DNA of 64,000 nt from Chitinophagaceae bacterium LGM1 (GTDB lineage Bacteria > Bacteroidota > Bacteroidia > Chitinophagales > Chitinophagaceae): NCBI GenBank assembly GCA_018604165.1, contig CP075895.1, positions 496,001-560,000 on the forward strand, written 5' to 3'. Within the stretch, counting starts at the first letter, position 1; each line of letters begins with the position of its first letter. The translations under genes were made by a program, and so were the position numbers. Under the pieces are notes generated by a model. The model did not search any database and had not been told where the DNA came from. It saw only the letters and a program-made list of their open reading frames with translations. Shown here one piece after another: positions 42,596 to 51,028 of this stretch.

Positions 42596-43357
42596 ATGCA
42601 ATACGAAGTAAAACAGTCGGGTAAGTTTAAGTATGTGGAAGAGGGGAATGGTGAGCCATTGGTGCTGCTGCACGGGCTTTTCGGGGCTTTGAGCAATTTC
42701 AAAGACCTGGTAGACCATTTTAAGCTGACACATAAGGTAGTAATACCTATGCTACCCCTGTTCGACCTCACAATTCTCGATACTACCGTTGCAGGACTTG
42801 CCAAGCATGTACAGAAATTTCTGGATACCATGAATTATGGCAGGGTACACCTGTTGGGCAATTCATTGGGCGGACACGTTGGGTTGGTATATACGCTGAA
42901 GCATCAAGACAATGTGAAAAGCCTGACACTTACTGGTAGCTCCGGCCTGTTTGAAAACGGGATGGGAGAAACCTACCCCAAGCGTGGTGATTACGAATTC
43001 ATTAAAAGAAAAACGGAACTGACATTTTACGACCCTGCCGTAGCCAGTAAAGAACTGGTAGATGAGGTGTATTCTATAGTGAACAACAGGCTGAAAGCCT
43101 TGAAAATAATATCGCTTGCCAAATCGGCCATCAGGCACAATCTGGGCGATGAACTGAAAGACATAAAAGTGCCTACCTGTCTTGTGTGGGGTAAAAATGA
43201 TACCATCACCCCGCCGATGGTAGCAGAAGAATTTAAAAAGCTGATGCCAAACTCTGAACTGCATTGGATAGACAAGTGCGGACATGCACCGATGATGGAA
43301 GTACCGGCAGAGTTCAACGTGATACTGGACGCTTTCCTTGCCAGGCATAAAGGCTAA
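42596..43357 (+). CDS. Alpha/beta-fold hydrolase
   Basis: A 253-residue cytoplasmic enzyme. The oxyanion-hole motif is LVLLHGLFGA, the nucleophile elbow is LLGNSLGGHVG with Ser, the acid is in LVWGKNDTITPP (Asp) and the His in IDKCGHAPMMEVP. This set is complete. The closest general pattern is the esterase/C-C bond hydrolase group; the substrate cannot be read from sequence. It is divergently transcribed from ispG and has its own promoter. Confidence 0.85.
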   Translation: MQYEVKQSGKFKYVEEGNGEPLVLLHGLFGALSNFKDLVDHFKLTHKVVIPMLPLFDLTILDTTVAGLAKHVQKFLDTMNYGRVHLLGNSLGGHVGLVYTLKHQDNVKSLTLTGSSGLFENGMGETYPKRGDYEFIKRKTELTFYDPAVASKELVDEVYSIVNNRLKALKIISLAKSAIRHNLGDELKDIKVPTCLVWGKNDTITPPMVAEEFKKLMPNSELHWIDKCGHAPMMEVPAEFNVILDAFLARHKG

Positions 43358-43456
43358 GAAAATACCCATAATTGTCATTAATCTGTTATAATATTGCTCC
43401 TGTAGTAAACTGGTTCGGCATTTGTACGTTTATATAGTAAGGGTTAAATAACAGCC

Positions 43457-44119
43457 ATGGTAGTAGAACAATTAATATCGCCCATAGTACCCACCTTAAT
43501 ACCCACAGATACGGGTGACAGGGCATTGACCCTGATGGATGAAACCAACCTGAACCAACTGCCACTGGTAGCGGATGATAAATACATGGCATTGGTACAG
43601 GAAAATGATTTGCTCGACTGGGAAAATCCTGACAACTCTCTGCAAACCGCCGATTTCCTGAGCTACCGCCCAGCTGTGCTCTCTACAGGGCATCCTTACG
43701 AGGCACTCCGTATAGCACATCAGCAAAACCTGCATATAGTACCTGTGGTAGATTTGGAGAATACCTATGTAGGCTCCATAACACGCGATGAGTTGCTACG
43801 CTACATAACTGAGAAAAGCGGGCTGGATAATCCCGGTGGTATTGTAGTATTGGAGATAGACCCACGCAACTACAGCCTGTACGAGATAGCCCGTATATGC
43901 GAGAGCGAAGAAGTGCTGCTGATAAGCACACAGATATTCAGCAATAAACTAACCGGGAAACTGGAAGTAACGCTGAAAACAAATCGTAATAGTTTAGCTG
44001 GTGTAGTTTCTGCATTGGAGCGTCACAACTACAAAGTAAAAGAAGTGTTTGGTGATAAAACCGACAAAGACAGTATGCAAGACCGGTTCGACAACCTGAT
44101 GAACTACCTGAATATGTAA
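43457..44119 (+). CDS. CBS-domain pair protein with ACT-like C-terminus
   Basis: A 220-residue soluble protein. Two CBS motifs span about 5-135, with LIPTDTGDRALTLMDETNLNQL and HPYEALRIAHQQNLHIVPVVD followed by GSITRDELL. The C-terminal 75 residues (GGIVVLEIDPRNYSLYEIARI, then SLAGVVSALERHNYKV) look ACT-like, as in AcuB-type proteins. CBS modules bind adenosine nucleotides and ACT domains small ligands, so this is likely a regulatory or sensor protein; its target is unknown. It is placed in line with the DUF3109 gene downstream, which has its own promoter box. Confidence 0.78.
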   Translation: MVVEQLISPIVPTLIPTDTGDRALTLMDETNLNQLPLVADDKYMALVQENDLLDWENPDNSLQTADFLSYRPAVLSTGHPYEALRIAHQQNLHIVPVVDLENTYVGSITRDELLRYITEKSGLDNPGGIVVLEIDPRNYSLYEIARICESEEVLLISTQIFSNKLTGKLEVTLKTNRNSLAGVVSALERHNYKVKEVFGDKTDKDSMQDRFDNLMNYLNM

Positions 44120-44122
44120 TTG

Positions 44123-44130
44123 TATCTTTG
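44123..44130 (+). promoter_or_regulatory. -7 promoter box (TATCTTTG) of the DUF3109 gene
   Basis: TAnnTTTG match, 26 bp before the ATG at 44157. Confidence 0.5.
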
Positions 44131-44156
44131 CTTTTTAGATTTTTCCCGTTTTACAG

Positions 44157-44741
44157 ATGATTGCGATTGAAAATGTTTTGCTGAGCGACCAAGTGGTAGA
44201 AGAGCAGTTTGTTTGCGACTTGAATAGCTGCAAGGGTGGCTGTTGTGTAGATGGCGATTGCGGCGCGCCGCTTACGCAAGAAGAAACTGTTATTATAGCA
44301 TCGGTATATCCGCGTATTAAACAATACCTGAAGCCCGAATATATTGCCGAAATAGAAAAGCAAGGTACGCATACTATAGACGATGAATACGGGTATGTAA
44401 CGCCTGCTGTAAATGGTGGTATTTGTGTGTATGCCTACACGGATGATGCTGGTATTGTAAAATGCACTTTTGAGCGTGCGTGGAAAGAAGGAAAAATAGC
44501 TTTTAAAAAACCCATATCCTGCCACCTGTACCCTATACGGGTAAAACAAATGGATGGTTATGAAGCAGTAAACTACGAACCACGAAAAACACTCTGCAAG
44601 CCTGCCTGCAAGCTGGGCAAGCAACTGAAAGTACCGGTGTATCAATTTTTGAAAGAATCTATAGTACGCAAATACGGCGAGGAGTTTTATGATACGCTGG
44701 ATGCCGTAGCGCAAAAAATGAACGCCGACAAAGCCCGTTAG
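44157..44741 (+). CDS. DUF3109 family Cys-rich protein
   Basis: A 194-residue cytoplasmic protein with a Cys cluster CDLNSCKGGCCVDGDCG at 21-37 and further conserved segments GGICVYAYTD, KPISCHLYPIRV and TLCKPACKLGK. The pattern matches DUF3109, related to the YkgJ-type zinc- or iron-chelating proteins. The function is unknown; a metal centre is likely. It ends in a 4-bp convergent overlap with the next gene. Confidence 0.85.
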   Translation: MIAIENVLLSDQVVEEQFVCDLNSCKGGCCVDGDCGAPLTQEETVIIASVYPRIKQYLKPEYIAEIEKQGTHTIDDEYGYVTPAVNGGICVYAYTDDAGIVKCTFERAWKEGKIAFKKPISCHLYPIRVKQMDGYEAVNYEPRKTLCKPACKLGKQLKVPVYQFLKESIVRKYGEEFYDTLDAVAQKMNADKAR

Positions 44742-45097
44742 TGTCTGCTAACCCTGATGATATTTTTCATCACCTGTTTTATTTCCGTTTCCAGTTCGGG
44801 CGTTATTTCTGTTAGCTTTACGTGCTTGGCATGTTTGCCTTCACCTTCCAGTTTCAGGCTCATGGTATCTGCCGTTTCGGTATGATGCAGATAGAGAATG
44901 CAGTGTTTTTCGCTTAGCTGGATACCGAACAACACATTGTTTGAGCCACCTTTGCTATACAGCGCCACTTTCGACTTGCTGCCGCCATATACTGTTTCAA
45001 CAATCAGTTTATCAACCCGCAATGCAAGCCCTTTTAGCTGCATGGCTGTTTTTTTCAGCTGTTCAGGTTTTCCCTCTAATAATGCGTCAAATGTCAT
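44738..45097 (-). CDS. DUF1801-like protein
   Basis: A 119-residue protein with VYGGSKSKVALYSKG, VLFGIQLSEKHCILYLHH and the basic LEGEGKHAKHVKL, a pattern I associate with DUF1801/YdhG-like proteins that share a small alpha/beta fold. The function is unknown. It lies 24 bp downstream of rpoN on the same strand and is probably co-transcribed with it. Confidence 0.65.
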   Translation of the reverse strand: MTFDALLEGKPEQLKKTAMQLKGLALRVDKLIVETVYGGSKSKVALYSKGGSNNVLFGIQLSEKHCILYLHHTETADTMSLKLEGEGKHAKHVKLTEITPELETEIKQVMKNIIRVSRH

Positions 45098-45121
45098 GGA
45101 GTATCAGTTGTGTATGTGTAG

Positions 45122-46612
45122 TTATAATTCTTTGCGTAAGCGTGCTACGGGTACGTTCAACTGTTCTCGGTACTTAGCTACTGTACGGCGAGCAATGTTA
45201 TAGCCTTTCTCTTGCAGCATTTCGGTCAGCTTTTCGTCAGAGTGTGGTTTGCGTTTGTTCTCGCTGCTAATGATGTCATTCAAAATAGTCTTCACTTCTC
45301 TGGTAGATACTTCTTCGCCGCTTTCTGTTTGCAATGCCTCTGAAAAAAAGTATTTAAGCTTGTACGTGCCAAATTCTGTCTGTACAAATTTGCTGTTGGC
45401 AACACGAGATACGGTTGAGACGTCTAACGCCGTTATCTGTGCAATGTCTTTCAGTATCATGGGTTTCAGCGTGGTTTCATCTCCTGTCAGGAAAAACTCC
45501 GTCTGAAATGCTATAATAGCCTGCATAGTTTGCAACAATGTATGCTGCCTTTGCTTGATGGCATCTATAAACCACTTGGCCGAATCCAGTTTTTGTTTAA
45601 TGAACTGTACTGCTTCTTTCTGTCTTTTATCTTTTTTGTCGCCACGGTCGTAGGCGCGCATCATGTCTTTATAGCCCTCTGATACTTTTAATTCAGGGGC
45701 ATTTTTGGAGTTGAGTGAAAGCTCCAGTTTGCCATTATTATTAAACACAAAGAAATCGGGGATGATGTAACTCTCCGCTTTGTTAACAATGGCAAAAGCC
45801 GCCCCCGGTTTAGGGTTTAGCTTGATGATGATATTGATAACTTCTTTGAAGTCTTCATTATTCGCTCCAAGGTGGCGTTGTATTTTATCATAGTGTTTTT
45901 TGATAAACTCGTTGAAGTATTTATCAATGACCTCTATGGCATTTTTAACAGGTTTTGATTGTGGTTCTATGCGTTTCAGTTGCAGCAGCAGGCACTCTTG
46001 CAGTGTCCATGCACAAACACCGGGTGGGTCGAACTGTTGTATCTTTTGTATCAGCCCGTTTACTTCTTCTTCATCTGTATATACATTCTGCCCGAAAGCA
46101 AGGTCGTCAACCAATGCTGTTATTTCTCTACGCAAGTATCCATCCTCGTCCATACTGCCTATTATCTGCTCTGCTATAGCATGTGTTCTTTCGTCCAGTT
46201 CAAGCATGCCTAACTGGTCAAGCACATATTCGTGAAAACTGGTTTCTACCCTTACCGGCGATGTGCCGCGTTCCGTATCGCTGTTGCCGTAATAGTCATC
46301 GCCGTAATCCCTGCCACTGTCATCATCTTCGTGTTTTAAGAAATCGTCTATATCTACTTTGTCAGCAGTATCATCACTAAGCTCAACGTCTTCTATATCA
46401 TCATCCAGTTCCGAATCATTATCATTGTCTTGCAAATCGTACTCGTCCGTATTATTGTCTTCTGTACCTACTTCTAATGCGGGGTTTTCTTCCAGTTCTT
46501 CTTTTATCCTTTCTTCTAGATTGGCAGTAGGTATCTGCAACAGCTTCATTAGTTGAATCTGTTGGGGAGATAGTTTCTGTAATAAACGTTGTTGTTGCGA
46601 CTGCCTTAGCAT
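45122..46612 (-). CDS. rpoN: RNA polymerase sigma-54 factor
   Basis: A 496-residue sigma factor. Region I has LSPQQIQLMKLLQIPTANL, the Gln-rich activator-responsive segment, then an acidic region II (about 55-115). The core-binding region III contains FDPPGVCAWTLQECLLLQL and LNPKPGAAF. The HTH contains ALDVSTVSRVANSKF, and the RpoN box is ARRTVAKYREQLNVP near the C-terminus. All hallmarks are present. Start ATG 46612 is preferred over GTG 46630, because that GTG overlaps the final base of a TATTTTTG promoter box. It directs transcription that needs enhancer-binding ATPases, none of which is in the window. Confidence 0.95.
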   Translation of the reverse strand: MLRQSQQQRLLQKLSPQQIQLMKLLQIPTANLEERIKEELEENPALEVGTEDNNTDEYDLQDNDNDSELDDDIEDVELSDDTADKVDIDDFLKHEDDDSGRDYGDDYYGNSDTERGTSPVRVETSFHEYVLDQLGMLELDERTHAIAEQIIGSMDEDGYLRREITALVDDLAFGQNVYTDEEEVNGLIQKIQQFDPPGVCAWTLQECLLLQLKRIEPQSKPVKNAIEVIDKYFNEFIKKHYDKIQRHLGANNEDFKEVINIIIKLNPKPGAAFAIVNKAESYIIPDFFVFNNNGKLELSLNSKNAPELKVSEGYKDMMRAYDRGDKKDKRQKEAVQFIKQKLDSAKWFIDAIKQRQHTLLQTMQAIIAFQTEFFLTGDETTLKPMILKDIAQITALDVSTVSRVANSKFVQTEFGTYKLKYFFSEALQTESGEEVSTREVKTILNDIISSENKRKPHSDEKLTEMLQEKGYNIARRTVAKYREQLNVPVARLRKEL

Positions 46613-46629
46613 ATATCCTGTCTTGCTCA

Positions 46630-46637
46630 CAAAAATA
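46630..46637 (-). promoter_or_regulatory. -7 promoter box (TATTTTTG) of rpoN
   Basis: TAnnTTTG match on the minus strand, 17 nt before ATG 46612. It decides against the upstream GTG start. Confidence 0.55.
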
Positions 46638-46778
46638 GAATTTACACCGACAAAACAGTCAATACATTGTAGTATTTGCCAATAGAGACTTTATTCTTAA
46701 CAATCATTTGGGTGTTAACGGACTTCTTTTATCGAAACTTGTTTTGTATTTTTCTGCCAAATGTATATCGGTTAGTGC

Positions 46779-47990
46779 ATGAGCAAGAAGCCTTACATAT
46801 CGCCATCATTTTCGTACGTTCCGCTTGAAGAAACGCTGGTAATACAGCCTAAAAAGAAAGAGCTGTATGTGGGCATCCCCAAAGAAAGCTCGTTTCAGGA
46901 AAACCGTGTGGCACTGACACCCGAGGCAGTTTCTGTTTTGGTTAATAACGGGCACGATGTAGTGGTAGAGCACAACGCGGGTGAGGGTTCTTTTTATTTT
47001 GATAGTGATTATAGCGAAGCAGGTGCGCGTATAGTGTACGAGAAATCGGAAGTGTACAAGGCTACAACCATCATCAAATCGGCACCCATATCAGAGGAAG
47101 AAGTGGCTTGGTTGCAACCCAATCAAGTAGTTATCTCTCCCATCCACATGCCTTTCCTGAAAAAGGAAATGATAGAGCAACTGGTGCAGAAAAAAATCAT
47201 CGCCATAGCGTTTGATTCTATCAAAGACGATTCGGGTACATATCCCATCGTGCGCTCTATGAGCGAGATTGCAGGTAGCTCGGCTATACTGACTGCCGCC
47301 AAATACCTGAACAACGTACACAACGGTAAGGGCATATTGCTGGGTGGCATATCGGGTGTGCCGCCTGCTAAAGTATTGATACTGGGTGCGGGTGTGGTAG
47401 GTGAGTTTGCCGCACGTACTGCATTAGGGCTTGGTGCATCTGTTATGATATTCGACAACTCGATATACCGACTGATGCGCTTGCAAAATAATATCGGCAG
47501 GCGTTGCCCTACATCGGTTATAGAACCCGTGACATTGGCAGAAGAATTGGCAGATACAGATGTGGTGGTAGGTGCATTGAAGCCGAAAAATGGCATAACG
47601 CCTGTAGTAGTGAGCGAAGAGATGGTGAGTAATATGAAAGCAGGCTCTGTGATAATAGATGTGAGTATAGACCGAGGTGGCTGTTTTGAAACATCGAAAG
47701 CAACCACACACGAAAACCCGACGTATAAGAAGTATGATGTGATACACTATTGCGTACCCAATATGGCATCGGCGGTATCGCGCACAGCATCGCGTGCTAT
47801 CAGCAATGTATTGATGCCTATTATGCTGCAATGTGCAGATATGGGCGGTTTTGAAAGTCTGATACAGGCTAAGGGTGGCATACGCAACGGGGTGTACCTG
47901 TACAAAGGCTGTGTTACCAACGCGCCGATAGCCAAACGTTTTAATTTTAAATACACAGATTTGGATTTGCTGTTGGCAACCCAAAGCTGA
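46779..47990 (+). CDS. ald: Alanine dehydrogenase
   Basis: A 403-residue NAD-dependent enzyme interconverting alanine and pyruvate with ammonia. The catalytic N-terminal part has VGIPKESSFQENRVALTPEA and ISPIHMPF. The Rossmann motif is VLILGAGVVGEFAARTALGLG, followed by VIIDVSIDRGGCFETS and HYCVPNMASAVSRTASRA. These match alanine dehydrogenase rather than the related transhydrogenase alpha subunit, since no membrane segment follows. An N-terminal extension of ~30 residues precedes the domain. It is divergent from rpoN. Confidence 0.9.
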   Translation: MSKKPYISPSFSYVPLEETLVIQPKKKELYVGIPKESSFQENRVALTPEAVSVLVNNGHDVVVEHNAGEGSFYFDSDYSEAGARIVYEKSEVYKATTIIKSAPISEEEVAWLQPNQVVISPIHMPFLKKEMIEQLVQKKIIAIAFDSIKDDSGTYPIVRSMSEIAGSSAILTAAKYLNNVHNGKGILLGGISGVPPAKVLILGAGVVGEFAARTALGLGASVMIFDNSIYRLMRLQNNIGRRCPTSVIEPVTLAEELADTDVVVGALKPKNGITPVVVSEEMVSNMKAGSVIIDVSIDRGGCFETSKATTHENPTYKKYDVIHYCVPNMASAVSRTASRAISNVLMPIMLQCADMGGFESLIQAKGGIRNGVYLYKGCVTNAPIAKRFNFKYTDLDLLLATQS

Positions 47991-48009
47991 TTAAATACCG
48001 AAGAATTGT

Positions 48010-48366
48010 ATGCCCAACAACAGAATGAATAAGACCATTGCAGGCTATCACTTGCTGATGATTTTATCTGCAGTTGATTATAGAATAGGTGCGGAAGAAG
48101 ATGCAGTAATACGCGATTATATAGTAGAGGAATTTCCTTTCAGGGTAAACCTTGATAAGCAAATGGAAATCATCAGCAACCTGCGGCACGACGAATGGGA
48201 AAGCCACTACCAGAAAATGATGGATGATTTTTACGACGATTCTACTGAAGAAGAGCGCAACAGCCTGTTGCGATTTGCCCTCAAACTATCGGCGGCAGAT
48301 AATGTAATAACTAAAGAAGAAAACCATTATCTGAACCTGCTGTTTAACGCATGGAAGCCTGAATAA
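48010..48366 (+). CDS. TerB-like helical protein
   Basis: A 118-residue all-helical acidic protein with YHLLMILSAVDYRIGAEEDA and LRFALKLSAADNVITKEE, the internal duplication typical of TerB-type folds that may bind metal via acidic residues. Its role is unknown. It lies 20 bp after ald and is probably co-transcribed with it. The last 23 bases overlap the convergent hypothetical gene. Confidence 0.72.
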   Translation: MPNNRMNKTIAGYHLLMILSAVDYRIGAEEDAVIRDYIVEEFPFRVNLDKQMEIISNLRHDEWESHYQKMMDDFYDDSTEEERNSLLRFALKLSAADNVITKEENHYLNLLFNAWKPE

Positions 48367-48658
48367 GCTTAATAAATTCCAATGTTGACGGAGCCTTAAA
48401 ATCAAAAAGTAGTTTTGTAGGTTTCCCTTTAGGGTAATTATGAAATTTATTTTTGATTATCCAATCACTTATTTCTTTAGAATATATATCAAATCCTTTG
48501 CTGTCAGAACCACAACTAATTGTGGCAGTGCATTCCTCATTGAGAAGAACTGAAATTTTTTGCCCCCTCTTGAAATTCTTAGAATCAGATAATGATATTC
48601 CTAAACGATATCTTTTCTTATCTCCTGTTGACTGAACGGTTAATGTCATAGTTTCCAC
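48344..48658 (-). CDS. Hypothetical protein
   Basis: A 104-residue soluble protein with alternating beta-strand-like segments (METMTLTVQSTGDKKRYRLG, RGQKISVLLNEE) and a short C-terminal helical part. I do not recognise a family. It starts 6 bp downstream of uppP on the same strand, which supports it as a real gene, and overlaps the TerB-like gene tail by 23 bp. Confidence 0.55.
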   Translation of the reverse strand: METMTLTVQSTGDKKRYRLGISLSDSKNFKRGQKISVLLNEECTATISCGSDSKGFDIYSKEISDWIIKNKFHNYPKGKPTKLLFDFKAPSTLEFIKLIQASMR

Positions 48659-48664
48659 TATTAT

Positions 48665-49471
48665 TCAATACAATAGCATTATAACAATAATACCCGCTAT
48701 GATGCGGTAAATGCCAAACAGCTTGAAGCCATATTTCTGCAAAAAGCTGATAAAAGATTTTATCGCTATCATGGCTACGATGAATGATACCAATGCACCC
48801 ACGCCGAATATCATCAGTTTATCGCTGCTTTGTGTCAGCAGTTCGTAACCTTTCATTTCTACACCCTGTACATTCCAGTCTTTCAGTATTAGTGAATAGC
48901 CTGTAGCTGCTGCCATAGTAGGTACGGCAAGGAAGAAAGAAAATTCTGCCGCGAGGCTTCGGGTAAGTTTTTGTTGCATACCACCTATAATGGTTGCCGC
49001 GCTACGGCTAACACCCGGTATCATAGATATACATTGCCACAAACCGATGACGAAACCGTTTTTGGGCTTGATATTTTCTTCGGTTGTAATGGTGGGGTTG
49101 CTGAATGCTTTATCAATAAACAGCAAAACAATACCACCCAGAATTAATGATATAGAAACTACTAAGGGGCTTTCTAATAATTCTTCTATCGCATCATTAA
49201 ACAAAAAGCCCAATACCAATGCAGGGATAACAGCAATAGCTAATTTCAGGTAAAACTGCCATTTTTTGAAGTCAAAAAACTTTTTCCAATACAGCACTAC
49301 TACAGATAGTATAGCACCGAGTTGTATGCATATTTCAAACAACTTGGTAAAGCTATCGTTTTGTATGCCCATAAAATAGCTGGTGAGTATCATGTGACCT
49401 GTAGATGATACGGGCAGAAATTCGGTGATACCTTCTACTATTGCAATGATGATTGCCTGAAATAAAGTCAT
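48665..49471 (-). CDS. uppP: Undecaprenyl-diphosphate phosphatase
   Basis: A 268-residue polytopic inner-membrane enzyme (BacA family) that recycles the lipid carrier for peptidoglycan and other glycans. The two active-site signatures are EGITEFLPVSSTGHMIL at 14-30 and PGVSRSAATIIGG around 157-169. It has eight or so membrane helices and the standard length. It lies 3 bp downstream of queE and continues the folD-queE-uppP run. Confidence 0.95.
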   Translation of the reverse strand: MTLFQAIIIAIVEGITEFLPVSSTGHMILTSYFMGIQNDSFTKLFEICIQLGAILSVVVLYWKKFFDFKKWQFYLKLAIAVIPALVLGFLFNDAIEELLESPLVVSISLILGGIVLLFIDKAFSNPTITTEENIKPKNGFVIGLWQCISMIPGVSRSAATIIGGMQQKLTRSLAAEFSFFLAVPTMAAATGYSLILKDWNVQGVEMKGYELLTQSSDKLMIFGVGALVSFIVAMIAIKSFISFLQKYGFKLFGIYRIIAGIIVIMLLY

Positions 49472-49474
49472 TGA

Positions 49475-50095
49475 TTATGGGATGTTGATGTATTTATGTG
49501 TTTGCAAAGACAATTGCCATTGCGGGTGTTGCTTGATGTAATCTATGATGAGCGGTGTCATGGTATCTATGCGGCTCCATTCGGGTTGCAGGTATAGTTT
49601 GCAACGCTTACTTACTTTGGCTGCATACTCCTCTGCCCATGCAAAGTCCGATTTGTTGTAGACTACAATCTTCAATTCGTCAGCCAATTCCATATTTTCC
49701 TCAAGTGATGCTTTGAATTTTTTGGGAGAGAGTGTTATCCAATCCAGCTTACCAGATAAAGGATGCGCTCCAGATGTTTCTATATGCACCTTAAACCCTG
49801 CACCGTGTAGTGATTGACAAAGGGCAGTCAGATTATGCATAGCAGGTTCGCCACCCGTTATTACTGCTAACCTGCCGTTGTGTGCAGCAGCTACAATTGT
49901 TATTTCTTCCGTTGTCATTATGGGGTGCTTGCTTGCATCCCAGCTATCCTTTACATCGCACCAAACACAGCCCACATCGCAACCGCCTAAGCGGATGAAA
50001 TAAGCTGCCTGTCCACTATACATACCCTCGCCTTGCAGCGTGTAGAAGTGTTCCATCACCGGGTACGATGTAGTATGTTTTGCTGTAACCGACAA
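49475..50095 (-). CDS. queE: 7-carboxy-7-deazaguanine synthase
   Basis: A 206-residue radical-SAM enzyme making the 7-deazaguanine base for queuosine. It opens with YPVMEHFYTLQGEGMYSGQ, then GGCDVGCVWCDVKDSW, whose CxxxCxxC binds the 4Fe-4S cluster, then VITGGEPAMHNL and WITLSPKKFK. TTG 50095 was chosen because it lies just after the folD stop codon and leaves the usual short N-terminus; ATG 50056 would also work. A longer reading into folD (to 50194) is an artefact of overlap. Other queuosine genes are not in the window. Confidence 0.92.
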   Translation of the reverse strand: MSVTAKHTTSYPVMEHFYTLQGEGMYSGQAAYFIRLGGCDVGCVWCDVKDSWDASKHPIMTTEEITIVAAAHNGRLAVITGGEPAMHNLTALCQSLHGAGFKVHIETSGAHPLSGKLDWITLSPKKFKASLEENMELADELKIVVYNKSDFAWAEEYAAKVSKRCKLYLQPEWSRIDTMTPLIIDYIKQHPQWQLSLQTHKYINIP

Positions 50096-50097
50096 AA

Positions 50098-50973
50098 TTA
50101 TATGTGCTGTTTTGCTGCTTCCAATGTATTTTTCATCAACCCGCAAATGGTCATTAAACCCACACCACCTGGCACGGGTGTTATGTAACTGCACTTTGAC
50201 GCTACATTATCAAAATCCACATCGCCAACCAACCTTGCACCACTTTTCTTGGTAGCATCGTCAATACGGTTGATGCCTACGTCCAGCACAATAGCACCTT
50301 CTTTTACCATATCGGCGGTAATGTATTTTGGTCGGCCTATAGCAGCTACTATTATGTCTGCTTGCAGGCAAATTTCTTTCAGGTTTTTTGTTTTGCTGTG
50401 GCAGATGGTTACTGTTGCGTTGCCGGGGGTGGCATTGCGGCTCATCAGGACGCTCATCGGTGTTCCTACTATATTGCTACGTCCTACCACCACGCAATGC
50501 ATACCACCTGTATTAATGCCATAATGCTCCAGCATCAGCAACATACCGTAGGGGGTGGCAGGCAGATAGCTCGGTTGCCCCAACACCATCTTCCCTTGTG
50601 ATACGGGATGGAAGCCATCTACATCTTTTCCTGCATCAATAGTATTAATGACTGCATCATCGCTGATGTGTTTAGGCAAGGGTAGCTGCACCAGTATGCC
50701 ATCTATGCGGCTGTCGGCATTCAGTTTTTTTATCTCTTGCAGCAATGCCTGTTCGGTAATGCTTTCATCAAAACGTAATAGGGTAGAGCCAAAACCCAAC
50801 TCCTCACAAGTACGCACTTTAGAACCCACATACGCCTCGCTGGCAGGATTATTGCCTACCAGTATGGCTGCCAGATGCGGCACTTTGCCCGTTTTGGCTT
50901 TCAGTTCTTCGGTTTCTTGTTTTATCTGCGCTTTGATGTGGGCAGACACCGCTTTGCCGTCGAGTAATTGCAT
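50098..50973 (-). CDS. folD: Methylenetetrahydrofolate dehydrogenase/cyclohydrolase
   Basis: A 291-residue bifunctional cytoplasmic enzyme of one-carbon metabolism. Conserved segments are ILVGNNPASEAYVGSKVR with the catalytic Lys, GILVQLPLPKHI, GFHPVSQGKMV, VVVGRSNIVGTPMSVL for the cofactor, and TPVPGGVGLMTICGLMKNT at the end. The length is typical. It heads the folD-queE-uppP run. A TATCTTTG promoter box ends 4 nt before its ATG, suggesting a leaderless message. Confidence 0.95.
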   Translation of the reverse strand: MQLLDGKAVSAHIKAQIKQETEELKAKTGKVPHLAAILVGNNPASEAYVGSKVRTCEELGFGSTLLRFDESITEQALLQEIKKLNADSRIDGILVQLPLPKHISDDAVINTIDAGKDVDGFHPVSQGKMVLGQPSYLPATPYGMLLMLEHYGINTGGMHCVVVGRSNIVGTPMSVLMSRNATPGNATVTICHSKTKNLKEICLQADIIVAAIGRPKYITADMVKEGAIVLDVGINRIDDATKKSGARLVGDVDFDNVASKCSYITPVPGGVGLMTICGLMKNTLEAAKQHI

Positions 50974-50977
50974 GGCG

Positions 50978-50985
50978 CAAAGATA
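50978..50985 (-). promoter_or_regulatory. -7 promoter box (TATCTTTG) of folD
   Basis: TAnnTTTG on the minus strand, exactly 4 nt before the folD ATG, the same spacing as at grpE and the HAD gene. Confidence 0.6.
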
Positions 50986-50996
50986 AGCCTTATGTG

Positions 50997-51004
50997 TAGT
51001 TTTG
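50997..51004 (+). promoter_or_regulatory. -7 promoter box (TAGTTTTG) of the NIF3 gene
   Basis: TAnnTTTG match, 24 nt before ATG 51029, in the short divergent gap with folD. Confidence 0.5.
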
Positions 51005-51028
51005 TGCTAAAGCCTATATTTACGATAT

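Noticed and set aside
49475-50194. Longer queE reading frame starting inside folD
   Set aside because: The first ~33 residues are folD codons in another frame; family length and motif position support a start near 50095.
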